DNA of 64,000 nt from Betaproteobacteria bacterium HGW-Betaproteobacteria-6 (GTDB lineage Bacteria; Pseudomonadota; Gammaproteobacteria; Burkholderiales; Rhodocyclaceae), in NCBI GenBank assembly GCA_002842145.1, contig PHCF01000001.1:18903-82902 (forward strand), written 5' to 3'. Numbering within the stretch: the first letter of the stretch is position 1; every line of letters begins with the position of its first letter. A program made the translations under genes and the position numbers. The notes below the pieces were generated by a model that saw only the letters and a program-made list of their open reading frames with translations, was not told the origin of the DNA and searched no databases. Of the stretch, positions 52,110-62,266 are shown one piece after another.

Positions 52110-52149
52110 TTCCTACGGTCGACCGGGAAAAACGGCCAAAATCGGAATT
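52110..52149 (+). repeat. Dispersed motif (intergenic, between convergent genes)
   Basis: TTCCTACGGTCGACCGGGAAAAACGGCCAAAATCGGAATT. Confidence 0.9.
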
Positions 52150-53699
52150 CAGCGCCGGGCCAGGATCAGCGAGCCTTTTTCGCGGGGTTCGAGGTCGATC
52201 CGTTCGATCGCCGAAAATCCGGCGGCCAGTAGCCAGGCGCAATAGTCTTCGTGGCGGTGCGTCTGGGTTCCGGTTTCCAGCAGCAGGGTCAGGCGAAATG
52301 CGGCATTCAGGGCGTCCAGCGAGGTTTCGGCCAGATACTCGTGAATGACCAGCAGGCCGCCCGGGCTCATCGAATCGCCAATTTGCCGGATGGCCAGGCG
52401 ATTCTCTTCGGCCGAATGGTTGTGGGCGACCGAAAGGTAGAAGACCAGGTCGTTGGCCTCGCCCCACTCGTGTTCCTGCAAGGTGCCCGGACTCAGGCTG
52501 ATGCGCTGGCTCAGGCCGGCTTTCTCGATCTCCGGCCCGGTCTCGGTCAGGGCGCTCGGCATATCGACGATGACCGCGGCAAGTTGCGGGTAGCGCTGGC
52601 AGAAACGAATCGAGTGCAGGCCGTGCGAGCCGCCGAGGTCGAGCAGGCGGCGATACTCCGGCAACACCGGCACGTGCTTGAGCAGGTCTGGCCCGAGATC
52701 GGCGGCGAAGGCGCCCATGTAGGACGAGAAGAGCGGGCCGAGATGCGGCTTTTCGATCATCGCCTCCCACAGCGTCTGCTCCGGCTCGCCCTTGCGCACT
52801 GTTTCCGCCAGGCTGCCCATCATTGACCACGCTTCGTGGGTCCACAGCAGGCCGGGCGTGTAATCGACCTGGCCGGCACTGGTGAACCAGCGTTGGGTGC
52901 TCGCCGTGTTGGCAAAAGCGTCATCCTCTTTTTCCAGGTAGCCGATGGCGACCAGGAAATCGACCAGCGTTGCCGTGCCGCGCAGGCTCGAATCAATCTT
53001 GGTGGCGAGTTCTTCGGCGGTCAGCGGACCATCGACCAGTGCCTCGAAAAGGCCCAAACGACCGGCAGTAATGATCGCCGACGACTTCATCATCGGCATG
53101 TAAACGTCGAGCATGGCGAGTTCGGCCGAGCCGGTCGGCTGGCAGACATCCGGTTTGCGTGTGCGGGGAATCGCGGCGACCAGGCCCGGGTCGTCCGGCG
53201 TCGTGTCCGGCGAAAAACGCTGGAGAATCCGACCATCACGCCCGATCAGGAATTTCTCGAAGTTCCACAGCACGTCGCCAGCCCGCTTGGGCGAACAGCC
53301 GTAACCGGCCAGCTTTTCGCGGAAATCGCTGCCGCTCGGGAAAACCGCTTCCGGCAGCGCGCCGATCAATTGCGCGTAGAGCGGATGGCGCGGCGCGCTG
53401 TTGATGTTGAGCTTCTCGAACATCGGGAAATCGACGCCAAAATTGGTCGTGCAAAAACTGGCGATTTCGTCAGCCGACCCCGGCTCCTGCGCCGCAAAGT
53501 CGTTGCACGGAAAGCCCAGCACCTGCAAACCGCGTCCGCGATACTGACGGTAGAGGCTTTCCAGCCCGGCGTACTGCGGCGTCAGTCCGCACTTGGAGGC
53601 AACATTGACGACGAGCAATACCTCGCCCCGGAACTCGCCCAGTGTCAGGGCGCGGCCATCGAGGCGTTTGAGGGGAATGTCATAGAGGGAGTCGGTCAT
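52149..53699 (-). CDS. Fusion: glutathione peroxidase (N-term) and SAM-dependent O-methyltransferase (C-term)
   Basis: N-term VNVASKCGLTPQYAGLE, FPCNDFAAQEPG, WNFEKFLI; C-term LLDLGGSHGLHSIRFCQRYPQLAAVIVDMPSAL; uninterrupted 516-aa ORF. Confidence 0.85.
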   Translation of the reverse strand: MTDSLYDIPLKRLDGRALTLGEFRGEVLLVVNVASKCGLTPQYAGLESLYRQYRGRGLQVLGFPCNDFAAQEPGSADEIASFCTTNFGVDFPMFEKLNINSAPRHPLYAQLIGALPEAVFPSGSDFREKLAGYGCSPKRAGDVLWNFEKFLIGRDGRILQRFSPDTTPDDPGLVAAIPRTRKPDVCQPTGSAELAMLDVYMPMMKSSAIITAGRLGLFEALVDGPLTAEELATKIDSSLRGTATLVDFLVAIGYLEKEDDAFANTASTQRWFTSAGQVDYTPGLLWTHEAWSMMGSLAETVRKGEPEQTLWEAMIEKPHLGPLFSSYMGAFAADLGPDLLKHVPVLPEYRRLLDLGGSHGLHSIRFCQRYPQLAAVIVDMPSALTETGPEIEKAGLSQRISLSPGTLQEHEWGEANDLVFYLSVAHNHSAEENRLAIRQIGDSMSPGGLLVIHEYLAETSLDALNAAFRLTLLLETGTQTHRHEDYCAWLLAAGFSAIERIDLEPREKGSLILARR

Positions 53700-53968
53700 G
53701 GTGATCTCTTTTTTTTGGCTGTTTGGGGGGTAAAACAGGCAGTCCAGCGGGTAAGCATTTTACGTGTTGATCGGTTGGTGGGGGGGCTGTATCGAGTAAA
53801 TGGAAATCGCGCCGAGTGGCGATTTTATCAATGCTTGTCGGCACTGAACGGAAACGCAGGAAAGCTGCCAATGGCTTGTCTATAGAGGAATTGTGGAAAT
53901 TTGAATTAATGATACTGATATAATTTTGGCCCGTATTGAACAAACCATCACTTTTGCGAGGCACCCGT

Positions 53969-54643
53969 ATGAAGAGAAAACTCGTTCCCGTGTTTGTCGC
54001 CATCGCCATGCTTGGCGCATTGGGCGGTTGTGCGACGGAGGATTCACGCAGCCTCGCCGTTGCAAAGTCGGTTTCATCGACGCAGCCGTACAACGGCATG
54101 CGCCATTCCATTTCGATCGGCAAGTTCGACAATCGGTCGAGCTTCATGCGCGGCATCTTTACCGATGGCGTCGATCGTCTGGGTAGCCAGGCCAAGACCA
54201 TCCTGATCACGCACCTGCAGCAGACCAACCGCTTCATCGTCCTTGATCGGGAAAACATGTCCGAGATCAAGCAGGAAGCCACGCTCGCCAAGACCGGACA
54301 GGCGCTCAAGGGCGCCCGCTACGTGATCACGGGCGACGTCGCCGAGTTCGGTCGCAAGGAGGTTGGCGATCACCAGCTTTTCGGCATTCTCGGTCGCGGC
54401 AAGCAGCAGATTGCTTATGCCAAGGTGGCTTTGAACGTGGTCGATGTGCAAACCTCGGAAGTCGTCTATTCGGCGCAGGGCGCCGGCGAATACAGCCTGT
54501 CGAACCGCGAGGTGATCGGCTTCGGCGGCACGGCGAGTTACGACTCCACCCTGAATGGCAAGGTGCTTGATCTGGCCGTTCGCGAGGCCGTTGATTCGCT
54601 GGTGTCCGGGATCGATTCCGGCGCCTGGCGTCCGGCCAACTAA
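53969..54643 (+). CDS. CsgG/LpoB-like lipoprotein
   Basis: Lipobox LGALGGC; HLQQTNRFIVLDRENMSEIKQEATL; ARYVITGDVAEFG. Confidence 0.85.
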   Translation: MKRKLVPVFVAIAMLGALGGCATEDSRSLAVAKSVSSTQPYNGMRHSISIGKFDNRSSFMRGIFTDGVDRLGSQAKTILITHLQQTNRFIVLDRENMSEIKQEATLAKTGQALKGARYVITGDVAEFGRKEVGDHQLFGILGRGKQQIAYAKVALNVVDVQTSEVVYSAQGAGEYSLSNREVIGFGGTASYDSTLNGKVLDLAVREAVDSLVSGIDSGAWRPAN

Positions 54644-54663
54644 GTCCGGCTGGGCGCTCGATC

Positions 54664-55050
54664 ATGAACATTCTTCCAAAGCCGGCCCGCCTGTGCGGCG
54701 TGGTCATCCTGTCGACGATGCTTCTCGCCGGATGCGTCTCCCGGCCCCAGCCGCTTTATTACTGGGGCGATTATCAGGCCCAGGTATACGGCCACTTCAC
54801 CGGTGAAAAAGGCCCCGAGGAGCAGATTGCGGCGCTGGAGGCCGTGCGCGAGGAAGCCCTTGCCGAGGGCAAGGCGCTGCCGCCCGGATTCCAGGCACAT
54901 CTGGCCATGCTCTATGGTCGGACCGGGCGTTCCGAACGTCTGGTCGAGCAGCTTGAGGCCGAGAAGAAGCAATTCCCCGAAAGCACGACCTTCATGGATT
55001 TCCTGCTCAAGAAGTTTTTGCCGCAGGTGGATGCCAAGGTGAGCCAATGA
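54664..55050 (+). CDS. DUF4810 lipoprotein
   Basis: Lipobox MLLAGC; PLYYWGDYQAQVYGHF. Confidence 0.8.
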   Translation: MNILPKPARLCGVVILSTMLLAGCVSRPQPLYYWGDYQAQVYGHFTGEKGPEEQIAALEAVREEALAEGKALPPGFQAHLAMLYGRTGRSERLVEQLEAEKKQFPESTTFMDFLLKKFLPQVDAKVSQ

Positions 55051-55724
55051 AACAACTTATCTCGATCAAATGGCTGGTGCTGGCGGTGGGTTTCCTGCTC
55101 CTGAGCGGTTGCGCGACGCAAGCCAAGTACGACTATTCCGCCTTTCGCGAAAGCCGCCCGGCGTCGATTCTCGTCCTGCCGCCGCTGAACGGTTCGCCGG
55201 ATGTCAACGCCACCTACAGCATGCTGGCGCAGGCGACCTTGCCGCTGGCCGAGTCGGGCTACTACGTCCTGCCCGTGACCCTGGTCGACGAAACCTTCAA
55301 GCAGAACGGCATGACGACGCCGGCTGATATCCATCAGCTTCCCGTCACCAAACTGCGCGAAATTTTCGGAGCCGATGCCGCCCTGTACATCAACGTCAAG
55401 CAGTACGGCACTACCTACGCCATCGTGATGAGCGAAACGCGGGTGACGGCCGAAGGCCGGCTGGTCGATTTGCGCAATGGCCGGGTTCTCTGGGAAGGCA
55501 GCGCTACGGCGTCGAGCAACGAAGGCAACAACAACTCGGGGGGCGGCCTCATCGGCCTGCTGGTCAAAGCGGTCGTCAGCCAGATAATCGACAGCCTCAG
55601 CAACCGGGGACATGCCATCGCCGGTATGACCAGCAACCGCTTGCTGGCAGCCGGGCGTCCGAACGGGATTCTTTACGGGCCACGCTCGCCGCGTTATCTC
55701 AAGGATGGTTCGCCGACGCCCTGA
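55047..55724 (+). CDS. DUF799 (GNA1162-like) lipoprotein
   Basis: Lipobox LLLSGC; YDYSAFRESRPASILVLPPLNGSPDVNATYSML. Confidence 0.82.
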   Translation: MKQLISIKWLVLAVGFLLLSGCATQAKYDYSAFRESRPASILVLPPLNGSPDVNATYSMLAQATLPLAESGYYVLPVTLVDETFKQNGMTTPADIHQLPVTKLREIFGADAALYINVKQYGTTYAIVMSETRVTAEGRLVDLRNGRVLWEGSATASSNEGNNNSGGGLIGLLVKAVVSQIIDSLSNRGHAIAGMTSNRLLAAGRPNGILYGPRSPRYLKDGSPTP

Positions 55725-55741
55725 TTTCATCCGAGCAGCCG

Positions 55742-55770
55742 AAAATGGGGCGTTCGCGCCCCATTTTTTT
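55742..55770 (+). terminator. Rho-independent terminator of lipoprotein operon
   Basis: AAAATGGGGCGTTCGCGCCCCATTTTTTT. Confidence 0.85.
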
Positions 55771-55875
55771 GCCAGCTCTCCATCTGTTTGCGTGTGCGAA
55801 TTGGTGAGAAACAGGTGCGGGCATCCATTGCCGGTTACTATCCGCCTTCGCCGAATATAGAAAAGCAATTCAAGA

Positions 55876-57234
55876 ATGCAGATGGAAGTTGAACAAAAGC
55901 TCAGGGTCGCCGTTGCCGCGTCCGTACAGCTACCGAATGTGAGCGACATGGAGTTTGAAGCGTCGCTGACCGAACTGCGTGAACTGGCCAAGACGCTGGG
56001 TTTCAAGGTGATCCATAGTTTCGTGCAGAAGCGCACCAGCTTCGATACGACGGGTTATCTGGGCGTCGGCAAGCGCCAGGAAATACGCGCTTTCGTGCAT
56101 GGCGAGCCGGTATTCGACGAAGAGGGCAATGCACTGCCTTCGCTGGCCGAGGCCAATCTGCCGGAGATCGACGCGATTCTCGTCGATCACGAGATTTCGC
56201 CGTCGCAGGCGCGCAATCTGGAAATCGAGGCTGGTTGCGAGGTGATGGACCGGACCATGGTCATCCTCGAAATCTTCCATCGCAACGCCCGCTCGCGGGC
56301 GGCCAAGGCGCAGGTCGAAATCGCCCGCCTCGGCTACATGGCGCCGCGCTTGCGCGAAGCGGCCAAGCTGGCCGGGCCGCAAGGTCGCCAGCGTAGCGGT
56401 GTGGGTGGCCGCGGGGCGGGCGAGTCGCATACCGAACTCGACAAGCGCAAGATACGTGACCGCATCGCTGAACTGCAGCTCGAAATCCTCGCCATGGAAG
56501 CGGAGCGCAAGACGCAGCGGGCAAGGCGCCAGGAGCGCCAAAGCCAGGCGGCCGTCGCGCTGGTTGGTTACACCAACGCCGGCAAGTCCACCCTCATGCG
56601 GGCGCTGACCGGCAGCGAGGTGCTGGTCGCCAACAAGCTGTTCGCGACGCTCGACACCACCGTGCGCGCCCTCTATCCGGAAAGTGTGCCGCGGGTGCTG
56701 GTCAGCGACACGGTCGGCTTCATCAAGAATCTGCCGCATGGCCTGGTGGCGTCGTTCAAGTCCACGCTCGACGAAGCCCTCGATGCCTCCTTGCTGCTCC
56801 ACGTCATCGACGCCAGCGACCCCGGTTTCGAGCGTCAGTTGGAAGTGACCGACAAGGTGCTCAAAGAGATCGGCGCCGATGTCGTGCCGCGTCTGCGCGT
56901 CTTCAACAAGATCGATCACGTTGGCGATGCAGCGGCACAGGCCGAGTGCGAAGCGGTGCTGCGGGACAAGTATCCCGGTTGCGTCGTGATGAGCGCCCGT
57001 CGCCCCGAGGAAGTCGCCGCGTTGCGCCTCCAGATCGTCGCCTTTTTTCAGCGCGATCACGTTGAGGCGGAGCTGTTCCTTCCGTGGTCGGCGCAACAGT
57101 TGCGCAAGGAGATCTTTGCCCGTTGCGAAGTACTCGAGGAGAGGGCTGATGCCGATGGCGCCATCTTCACGGTACGTGGCGAAAGCGTTGTCCTCGACGG
57201 CTTGCGCGAGCAATTCGCGCAGGTTCAGGACTGA
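55876..57234 (+). CDS. hflX: GTPase HflX
   Basis: VGKRQEIRAFV; GVGGRGAGESHTELDKRKIRDRI; VALVGYTNAGKSTLMRAL. Confidence 0.93.
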   Translation: MQMEVEQKLRVAVAASVQLPNVSDMEFEASLTELRELAKTLGFKVIHSFVQKRTSFDTTGYLGVGKRQEIRAFVHGEPVFDEEGNALPSLAEANLPEIDAILVDHEISPSQARNLEIEAGCEVMDRTMVILEIFHRNARSRAAKAQVEIARLGYMAPRLREAAKLAGPQGRQRSGVGGRGAGESHTELDKRKIRDRIAELQLEILAMEAERKTQRARRQERQSQAAVALVGYTNAGKSTLMRALTGSEVLVANKLFATLDTTVRALYPESVPRVLVSDTVGFIKNLPHGLVASFKSTLDEALDASLLLHVIDASDPGFERQLEVTDKVLKEIGADVVPRLRVFNKIDHVGDAAAQAECEAVLRDKYPGCVVMSARRPEEVAALRLQIVAFFQRDHVEAELFLPWSAQQLRKEIFARCEVLEERADADGAIFTVRGESVVLDGLREQFAQVQD

Positions 57235-57256
57235 GGCGCCCGGTCGATTTTGAGCT

Positions 57257-57294
57257 TGCTACGGTCAACCGGGAAAAAAGGCCAAAATCGAAAC
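57257..57294 (+). repeat. Dispersed GGTCAACCGG motif (after hflX)
   Basis: TTGCTACGGTCAACCGGGAAAAAAGGCCAAAATCGAAA. Confidence 0.92.
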
Positions 57295-57417
57295 CGACCA
57301 TCGCGCCCGGCCAGCCACATTTAGAAAGTTCTGATGCTGAACGAGGGGGGCAAACATGAGGCGTATAATCGATTCCTTATGTAGCCAAGAGCCATTGCGG
57401 GGCTTCTGGAGAACACC

Positions 57418-58395
57418 GTGTTCAAGCTTTTATCCCTTCTTTCAAAGAATCTGATCCTTGCCATTCCCGTCATGATGGTGCTCGGTTTCGGCTTTGGCCT
57501 GCTGGCGCCGACCGCGTGGCTCAAGTTGCTGATCGTGCCGCTGACCTTCCTGATGGTCTATCCGATGATGGTGACGCTCAAGCTGACCAAGGTGCTCGAA
57601 GGCGGCGACAGCAAGGCGCAACTGCTCGCCCAACTGATCAATTTCGCCATCATCCCCTTCGTTGCCTTTGGCCTTGGCCAAACCTTTTTCCCGACCCAGC
57701 CGTATTACGCCATGGGCCTGCTGCTTGCAGCGCTGCTGCCGACCTCGGGCATGACCATTTCATGGACCGGCTTCGCTGGCGGCAACCTCGGCGCGGCCGT
57801 CAAGATGACCGTGCTCGGCCTGATCCTCGGTTCACTGGCGACGCCGTTCTACGTCCAGTGGCTGATGGGTGCGACGGTGCCGGTTGATCTGTGGGCGGTC
57901 TTTTCGCAGATCTTCTTCATCGTTTTCCTGCCCATGGTGGCTGGTCATTTCACCCAAAGCTACCTGCTCAAGAAATATGGACAGAAGGCTTTTCAGGCCG
58001 AATGGGGGCCGAAGTTCCCGCCCTTCTCGACGCTCGGCGTGCTCGGCATCGTCTTCGTCGCCATGGCGCTCAAAGCCCAGCAACTCGCTACCCAGCCGGC
58101 CGAACTGCTGCACCTCGTCGGCCCGCTGCTTGCCCTCTACGGCATCAACTTCCTGCTCAGCACCTTGGTCGCCAAGATCTTCCTGCCGCGCGGTGACGCC
58201 ATCGCGCTGGTTTACGGCACAGTCATGCGCAACCTGTCGATCGCATTGGCGCTGGCCATGAACGCCTTCGGCAGCGCGGCCTCCGATGCGGCCCTGGTCA
58301 TCACGCTGGCCTATATCGTTCAGGTCCAGTCGGCGGCTTGGTACGTCAAACTGACCGATAGGCTGTTCGGGAAGAAGTCGGTGCAGGCTGATTAA
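57418..58395 (+). CDS. BASS/ACR3-like bile acid:sodium symporter family transporter
   Basis: About ten TM segments; LLLAALLPTSGMTISWTGFAGGN. Confidence 0.75.
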   Translation: MFKLLSLLSKNLILAIPVMMVLGFGFGLLAPTAWLKLLIVPLTFLMVYPMMVTLKLTKVLEGGDSKAQLLAQLINFAIIPFVAFGLGQTFFPTQPYYAMGLLLAALLPTSGMTISWTGFAGGNLGAAVKMTVLGLILGSLATPFYVQWLMGATVPVDLWAVFSQIFFIVFLPMVAGHFTQSYLLKKYGQKAFQAEWGPKFPPFSTLGVLGIVFVAMALKAQQLATQPAELLHLVGPLLALYGINFLLSTLVAKIFLPRGDAIALVYGTVMRNLSIALALAMNAFGSAASDAALVITLAYIVQVQSAAWYVKLTDRLFGKKSVQAD

Positions 58396-58501
58396 CGGGC
58401 TTGGCCAGCGGTAGGGGCAGGGAACGTCCCGTTGGCTAGCGTTCGGTGATCATTGGTCCAGACCCGCCGGCCGGATTCGTCGAATGGTCCGGTTTCGGTG
58501 G

Positions 58502-60367
58502 TTATCGCGGGCTGGATGTGGCCAGCCAGGTTGCGAGAATTCGCTCAAGTTCGGCGGCTTCGATGGGCTTGCTGATGTAGTCGTCCATGCCGGTAGCCAA
58601 GCAGCGCTGGCGGTCGCCTTCCATGGCGTTGGCCGTCATGGCGACGATACGGATATCCGGATTGATGTTTGCGGTGCGCGACTCGCGAATATGCTGGGTG
58701 GCCGCGAAACCGTCCATGACCGGCATCATGCAATCCATCAACACGATTTCTGCATCGAAAGTAAGTAATTTGGCGATCGCCTCCTCGCCATTGGTGGCAA
58801 ACTCGACCTGGCAGCCTTTCCTCTCGAGCATCATGCCGACGACCTTGCGATTTACTGGCGTATCGTCGACGACCAGAATGCGGTGGCCATCCCATCTGCG
58901 TTCGATGATTTCGACCGATTTTTGATCGAGATCGCCAGCCTCCTGGTAATCGACGGTGATCTCGAAGTGGATCGTTGTTCCCTCTCCTTCCCGTGATTCG
59001 ACATCGATCCTCCCGCCCATCAATTCGACCAACTGTCGGGTGATCGATAGCCCGAGACCGGTGCCGCCGAAGCGCCGGGTGTTGCTTTGGTCGGCTTGAA
59101 AGAAAGGCGCGAAGAGGCCGGCGACAACCTCGGGCGACATACCAATGCCGGTGTCGCGAACAGTGAATTCAAGGTGCAGGCGATCGTCGGCTCCTGGCCG
59201 GCTCCTGGCGCTGAGTGATACCGAGCCTCGCTCGGTGAACTTGATGGCATTGCCGAGCAGGTTGAGCAAAACCTGGCGTAAACGGACGGAGTCGCCGAGA
59301 ACCCTGGCCGGGAAGTCGGCAGCGATATCGTTGCTGAAACTGAGCCCTTTGCTTTCTGCGGATGGCGAAAGCAGGGCGACGACATCGCCGACGACTGCGT
59401 CCGGGGAGTAGCTGTCATACTCCAGTTGCAGCTTGCCAGCGTCGATTTTCGAGAAATCCAGGATATCGTTGAGGATGCTTAACAGGGCGGTGGCGTTTCG
59501 CTGGATGGTTTCGGCAAAATCGCGCTGCTGATCGTCAAGCTTGGTTCTCTGCAACAGATAGCCCATGCCGATCACGCCGGTCATCGGGGTACGTAGTTCG
59601 TGGCTCATATTGGCGAGGAACCGGCCCTTCGCGGCGTTGGCTGCTTCGGCTTGTTCTTTGGCCTGACGCAGCGTCACCTCGTTATTGCGCAACTGGGCAA
59701 TGCTGTCAGCCACGCGTTCAACCATCTGATTGAAGGCATGAGCCGTCTCGGCCAGCTCATCGTTGCCGGTGAAGGTGAGTGGCTGGTCAAAGCGTCCCTC
59801 GGCAATTTCCCGGCTAGCGTTGCGTAATGCCGTCAGTTGGCGTGTCAGGTACGTGCCAAGGATTAGCGAGAAGAAGGCAACGAGGGCCATTTCCAATCCT
59901 GAAAGCAGCAGAAACCTTTGTCGGGTCTCGGCCAGTGCGGCCGTGAAGGGCGCGATGTCAATGCCGAACTGGATACGCCCGAAACTCTCGCCTGATACGG
60001 TAATGGCATCGTCGCGGTCGAAAATCCCGTCATCGACGCTGGAAATCGATTCGTCGGCTTGTTGTGCTTGTTGCGGCAACTTCCCGCGTTCGACCATGAC
60101 CCGGTTTTCCACATCGAGGAAGCGGATATAGCTGACTTCACCTGTCGCCAGCACATCCGTGGCGATGCCGTCGATGGTTGCCAGGTCGTAACTGAGTATC
60201 GCGTCACGGGCGCTGGCCACCAGGAGACGTCCCGTGATCGCGGCTCGCCGGGTAATTTCCTGCTCGTTTGAGTTGCGGAACAGGCTGAGCATGTTGAGGC
60301 CAAGAATGGCCAGCAAAACCCCTTCGATCAGGGCTACACCAAGAATGGTCTTGGTTCTGAATTTCAT
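58502..60367 (-). CDS. Hybrid sensor histidine kinase (HAMP-HisKA-HATPase-REC)
   Basis: [59 protein letters not shown]. Confidence 0.92.
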   Translation of the reverse strand: MKFRTKTILGVALIEGVLLAILGLNMLSLFRNSNEQEITRRAAITGRLLVASARDAILSYDLATIDGIATDVLATGEVSYIRFLDVENRVMVERGKLPQQAQQADESISSVDDGIFDRDDAITVSGESFGRIQFGIDIAPFTAALAETRQRFLLLSGLEMALVAFFSLILGTYLTRQLTALRNASREIAEGRFDQPLTFTGNDELAETAHAFNQMVERVADSIAQLRNNEVTLRQAKEQAEAANAAKGRFLANMSHELRTPMTGVIGMGYLLQRTKLDDQQRDFAETIQRNATALLSILNDILDFSKIDAGKLQLEYDSYSPDAVVGDVVALLSPSAESKGLSFSNDIAADFPARVLGDSVRLRQVLLNLLGNAIKFTERGSVSLSARSRPGADDRLHLEFTVRDTGIGMSPEVVAGLFAPFFQADQSNTRRFGGTGLGLSITRQLVELMGGRIDVESREGEGTTIHFEITVDYQEAGDLDQKSVEIIERRWDGHRILVVDDTPVNRKVVGMMLERKGCQVEFATNGEEAIAKLLTFDAEIVLMDCMMPVMDGFAATQHIRESRTANINPDIRIVAMTANAMEGDRQRCLATGMDDYISKPIEAAELERILATWLATSSPR

Positions 60368-61224
60368 CAGCGATCCGATGCGCTGGCTTTTCCTACCGGG
60401 AGCGTGATGCGGAGCTGGCGAATTTCGTCCCAGTCTTTGTCGATGGCGGGCTCGATGCCTTTGAAGCTGAGTGGCTCAAGCAAATGGCGGCCGACATCGT
60501 CCTTGTCGAGAGATTGCATGGCAGAGACGATTTTGTTCAGGGTCTCCTCCGGGAGGTTTGCATGGGCAGCGAAGGCATGCGGAACATAGGCCGGCGTCGT
60601 AGCGAGGATGCGCAACTGGCTCGCGATGGCCGGATCCATGGCTTCCAGCGTGCGCTTGATGCCGCCGCCGGCGGCGAAGGTGCCTTGCGCTACACCGCGG
60701 TAGACCGAATCGTGCGAATTGACGAAACGGGCATCGATGGCTATGTCCTGACGCGAGAATTCGCCGCGGGGCAGAATGCTGGCTGCAAAGGCTGCTGGCG
60801 CCGGGAAAGCGACGAGCTTGCCGGTCAACTCGCTGAGCGATCGGAACGGCGCATTTTTGTGAATGACGATGATACCGACCAGCTTGCGGCCCTTTTCGCG
60901 GGAAAAGGCGCGATAGCCGGCCTGCTTGCTGAACACGGTGTAGTGATAGGGATTCATGTAGGCGATGGTGTACTCGCCATTTTTCATCCGCTCTTCGAAA
61001 GTGGGAATATCCGGGGCGGTCCTGAAGTTCAAGCGAACGCCGGCGCGCTGCGAAATTTCGGCGAGCAGCGGAACCCAAACCTTGGCCAGGGCTGTCGCGG
61101 CCTGTTGTGGCACGACGCCGACCGTGATTTCGTCCGGCTGCACGGCCGCCTGCGTCGCGATGGAAAAGAGGAAGAGGGATATCCCTGCTATCCGGCGAAA
61201 AATGTACTTAACTGAAAAATTCAT
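60367..61224 (-). CDS. PhnD-like phosphate/phosphonate-type periplasmic binding protein
   Basis: Signal peptide; [69 protein letters not shown] overlap with the kinase. Confidence 0.85.
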   Translation of the reverse strand: MNFSVKYIFRRIAGISLFLFSIATQAAVQPDEITVGVVPQQAATALAKVWVPLLAEISQRAGVRLNFRTAPDIPTFEERMKNGEYTIAYMNPYHYTVFSKQAGYRAFSREKGRKLVGIIVIHKNAPFRSLSELTGKLVAFPAPAAFAASILPRGEFSRQDIAIDARFVNSHDSVYRGVAQGTFAAGGGIKRTLEAMDPAIASQLRILATTPAYVPHAFAAHANLPEETLNKIVSAMQSLDKDDVGRHLLEPLSFKGIEPAIDKDWDEIRQLRITLPVGKASASDR

Positions 61225-61465
61225 CAAAACCACCTCCCGCCCCGATTCTGCGGCCGAGCGATCATAAAGACAAGCGAACGACCAGCCAACGGCATGGGCG
61301 TTCTCGTTCGGTTTCCGCTGGAGCAGCAGCTCGCTGAAACCGAAAATGCTAGCCAGTGGTGTACGTAACGCGTGGGCCGCAGGCGCAAGGAAGTCGCCCT
61401 TTGTGTGGTTTAGTTCTGTTTCCTTGGCGATGTCGCGCCAGAAGAGGATGCGGAAAATGCCGGAT
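61225..61465 (-). pseudogene. Histidine kinase remnant (PAS end plus HisKA fragment)
   Basis: ASGIFRILFWRDIAKETELNHTKGDFLAPAAHALRTPLASIFGFSELLLQRKPNENA. Confidence 0.7.
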
Positions 61466-61467
61466 GC

Positions 61468-61507
61468 GTTGCTACGGTCAACCCAAAAAAATCCCCAAAA
61501 TTGAAAT
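61468..61507 (+). repeat. Dispersed motif (abuts kinase relic)
   Basis: CGTTGCTACGGTCAACCCAAAAAAATCCCCAAAATTGAAA. Confidence 0.85.
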
Positions 61508-61558
61508 GCCAAAACCCCGGCCAGACAGCGCCGGAGCTTATGTTTGTAGCTGGTTTGT

Positions 61559-61948
61559 TCAGGCGTCGCGCAGAGCCAGGGTCCAGGCTTCCATGGCTTC
61601 GTTGGCCGGTTGCATCGGGGCTTCCATGAAGCTGACCACGTACTTGTCACCCATGTCCGCGATGCCGACGGAGCGGGGGCGGACGGCGAGCATTTGCGGG
61701 TTCGGGATGGCGAAGCCGAAGCAGAAAATGATGTCGACTGCGGCCTTCATGCCTTCGACGATCGGGCCGCCGATCTTGCTGGTGTGCGCGTAGTGGTCGA
61801 AGACGCCAATGAACTGGACCTTCGGGTTCTCGGCGATTTTGCCCTTGTAGTAGGCGATGAGTTCATCGACGGTGTTGTAGGTGGTTTCGGTCTTGGCGAT
61901 CTCGGCGACGAAAACGGGATATTTTTCCTGGAGCATGGTCTGTTTCAT
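61559..61948 (-). CDS. Conserved hypothetical protein (129 aa)
   Basis: Compact ORF with coding-like composition, MKQTMLQEKYPVFVAEIAKTETTYNTVDELIAYYKGKI; family not certain. Confidence 0.7.
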   Translation of the reverse strand: MKQTMLQEKYPVFVAEIAKTETTYNTVDELIAYYKGKIAENPKVQFIGVFDHYAHTSKIGGPIVEGMKAAVDIIFCFGFAIPNPQMLAVRPRSVGIADMGDKYVVSFMEAPMQPANEAMEAWTLALRDA

Positions 61949-62170
61949 GGGTTTTACCTTTTGGGGTGAGTAAGCAAGCTTGATGTCGATGGCGGTTTCC
62001 GGTCCGGCCAGGTCGAAGGCGACGTCGACCCATTTCAGCGGTACCGTGACTTTAGGGGGACGGGCCGTGGCCTGCGGTCTGGAACATGCAGGGCTTGTCC
62101 GGTGTGCCTGATTGCACTTCAGTTTGGCATGTCATCGGGGATGGCCGGGGGGAAGCGAGGTGAAACAGGC

Positions 62171-62254
62171 TTAGTCGTTGACTCCACTGAGGGCATTGAG
62201 GATGGTGAGCTGTGCGGCGAAGCCGATGCCAGACGCCCAAGCGAAATTCCTCAT
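62171..62254 (-). CDS. Possible 27-aa small ORF directly downstream of Rieske gene
   Basis: MRNFAWASGIGFAAQLTILNALSGVND; starts 12 bp after the Rieske stop, GAGAGA upstream. Confidence 0.3.
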   Translation of the reverse strand: MRNFAWASGIGFAAQLTILNALSGVND

Positions 62255-62266
62255 GGCAAATCTCTC

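Noticed and set aside
55876-57234. hflX separated from hfq as a possible novelty
   Set aside because: Variation in hflX neighbourhood is common enough not to be noteworthy alone.
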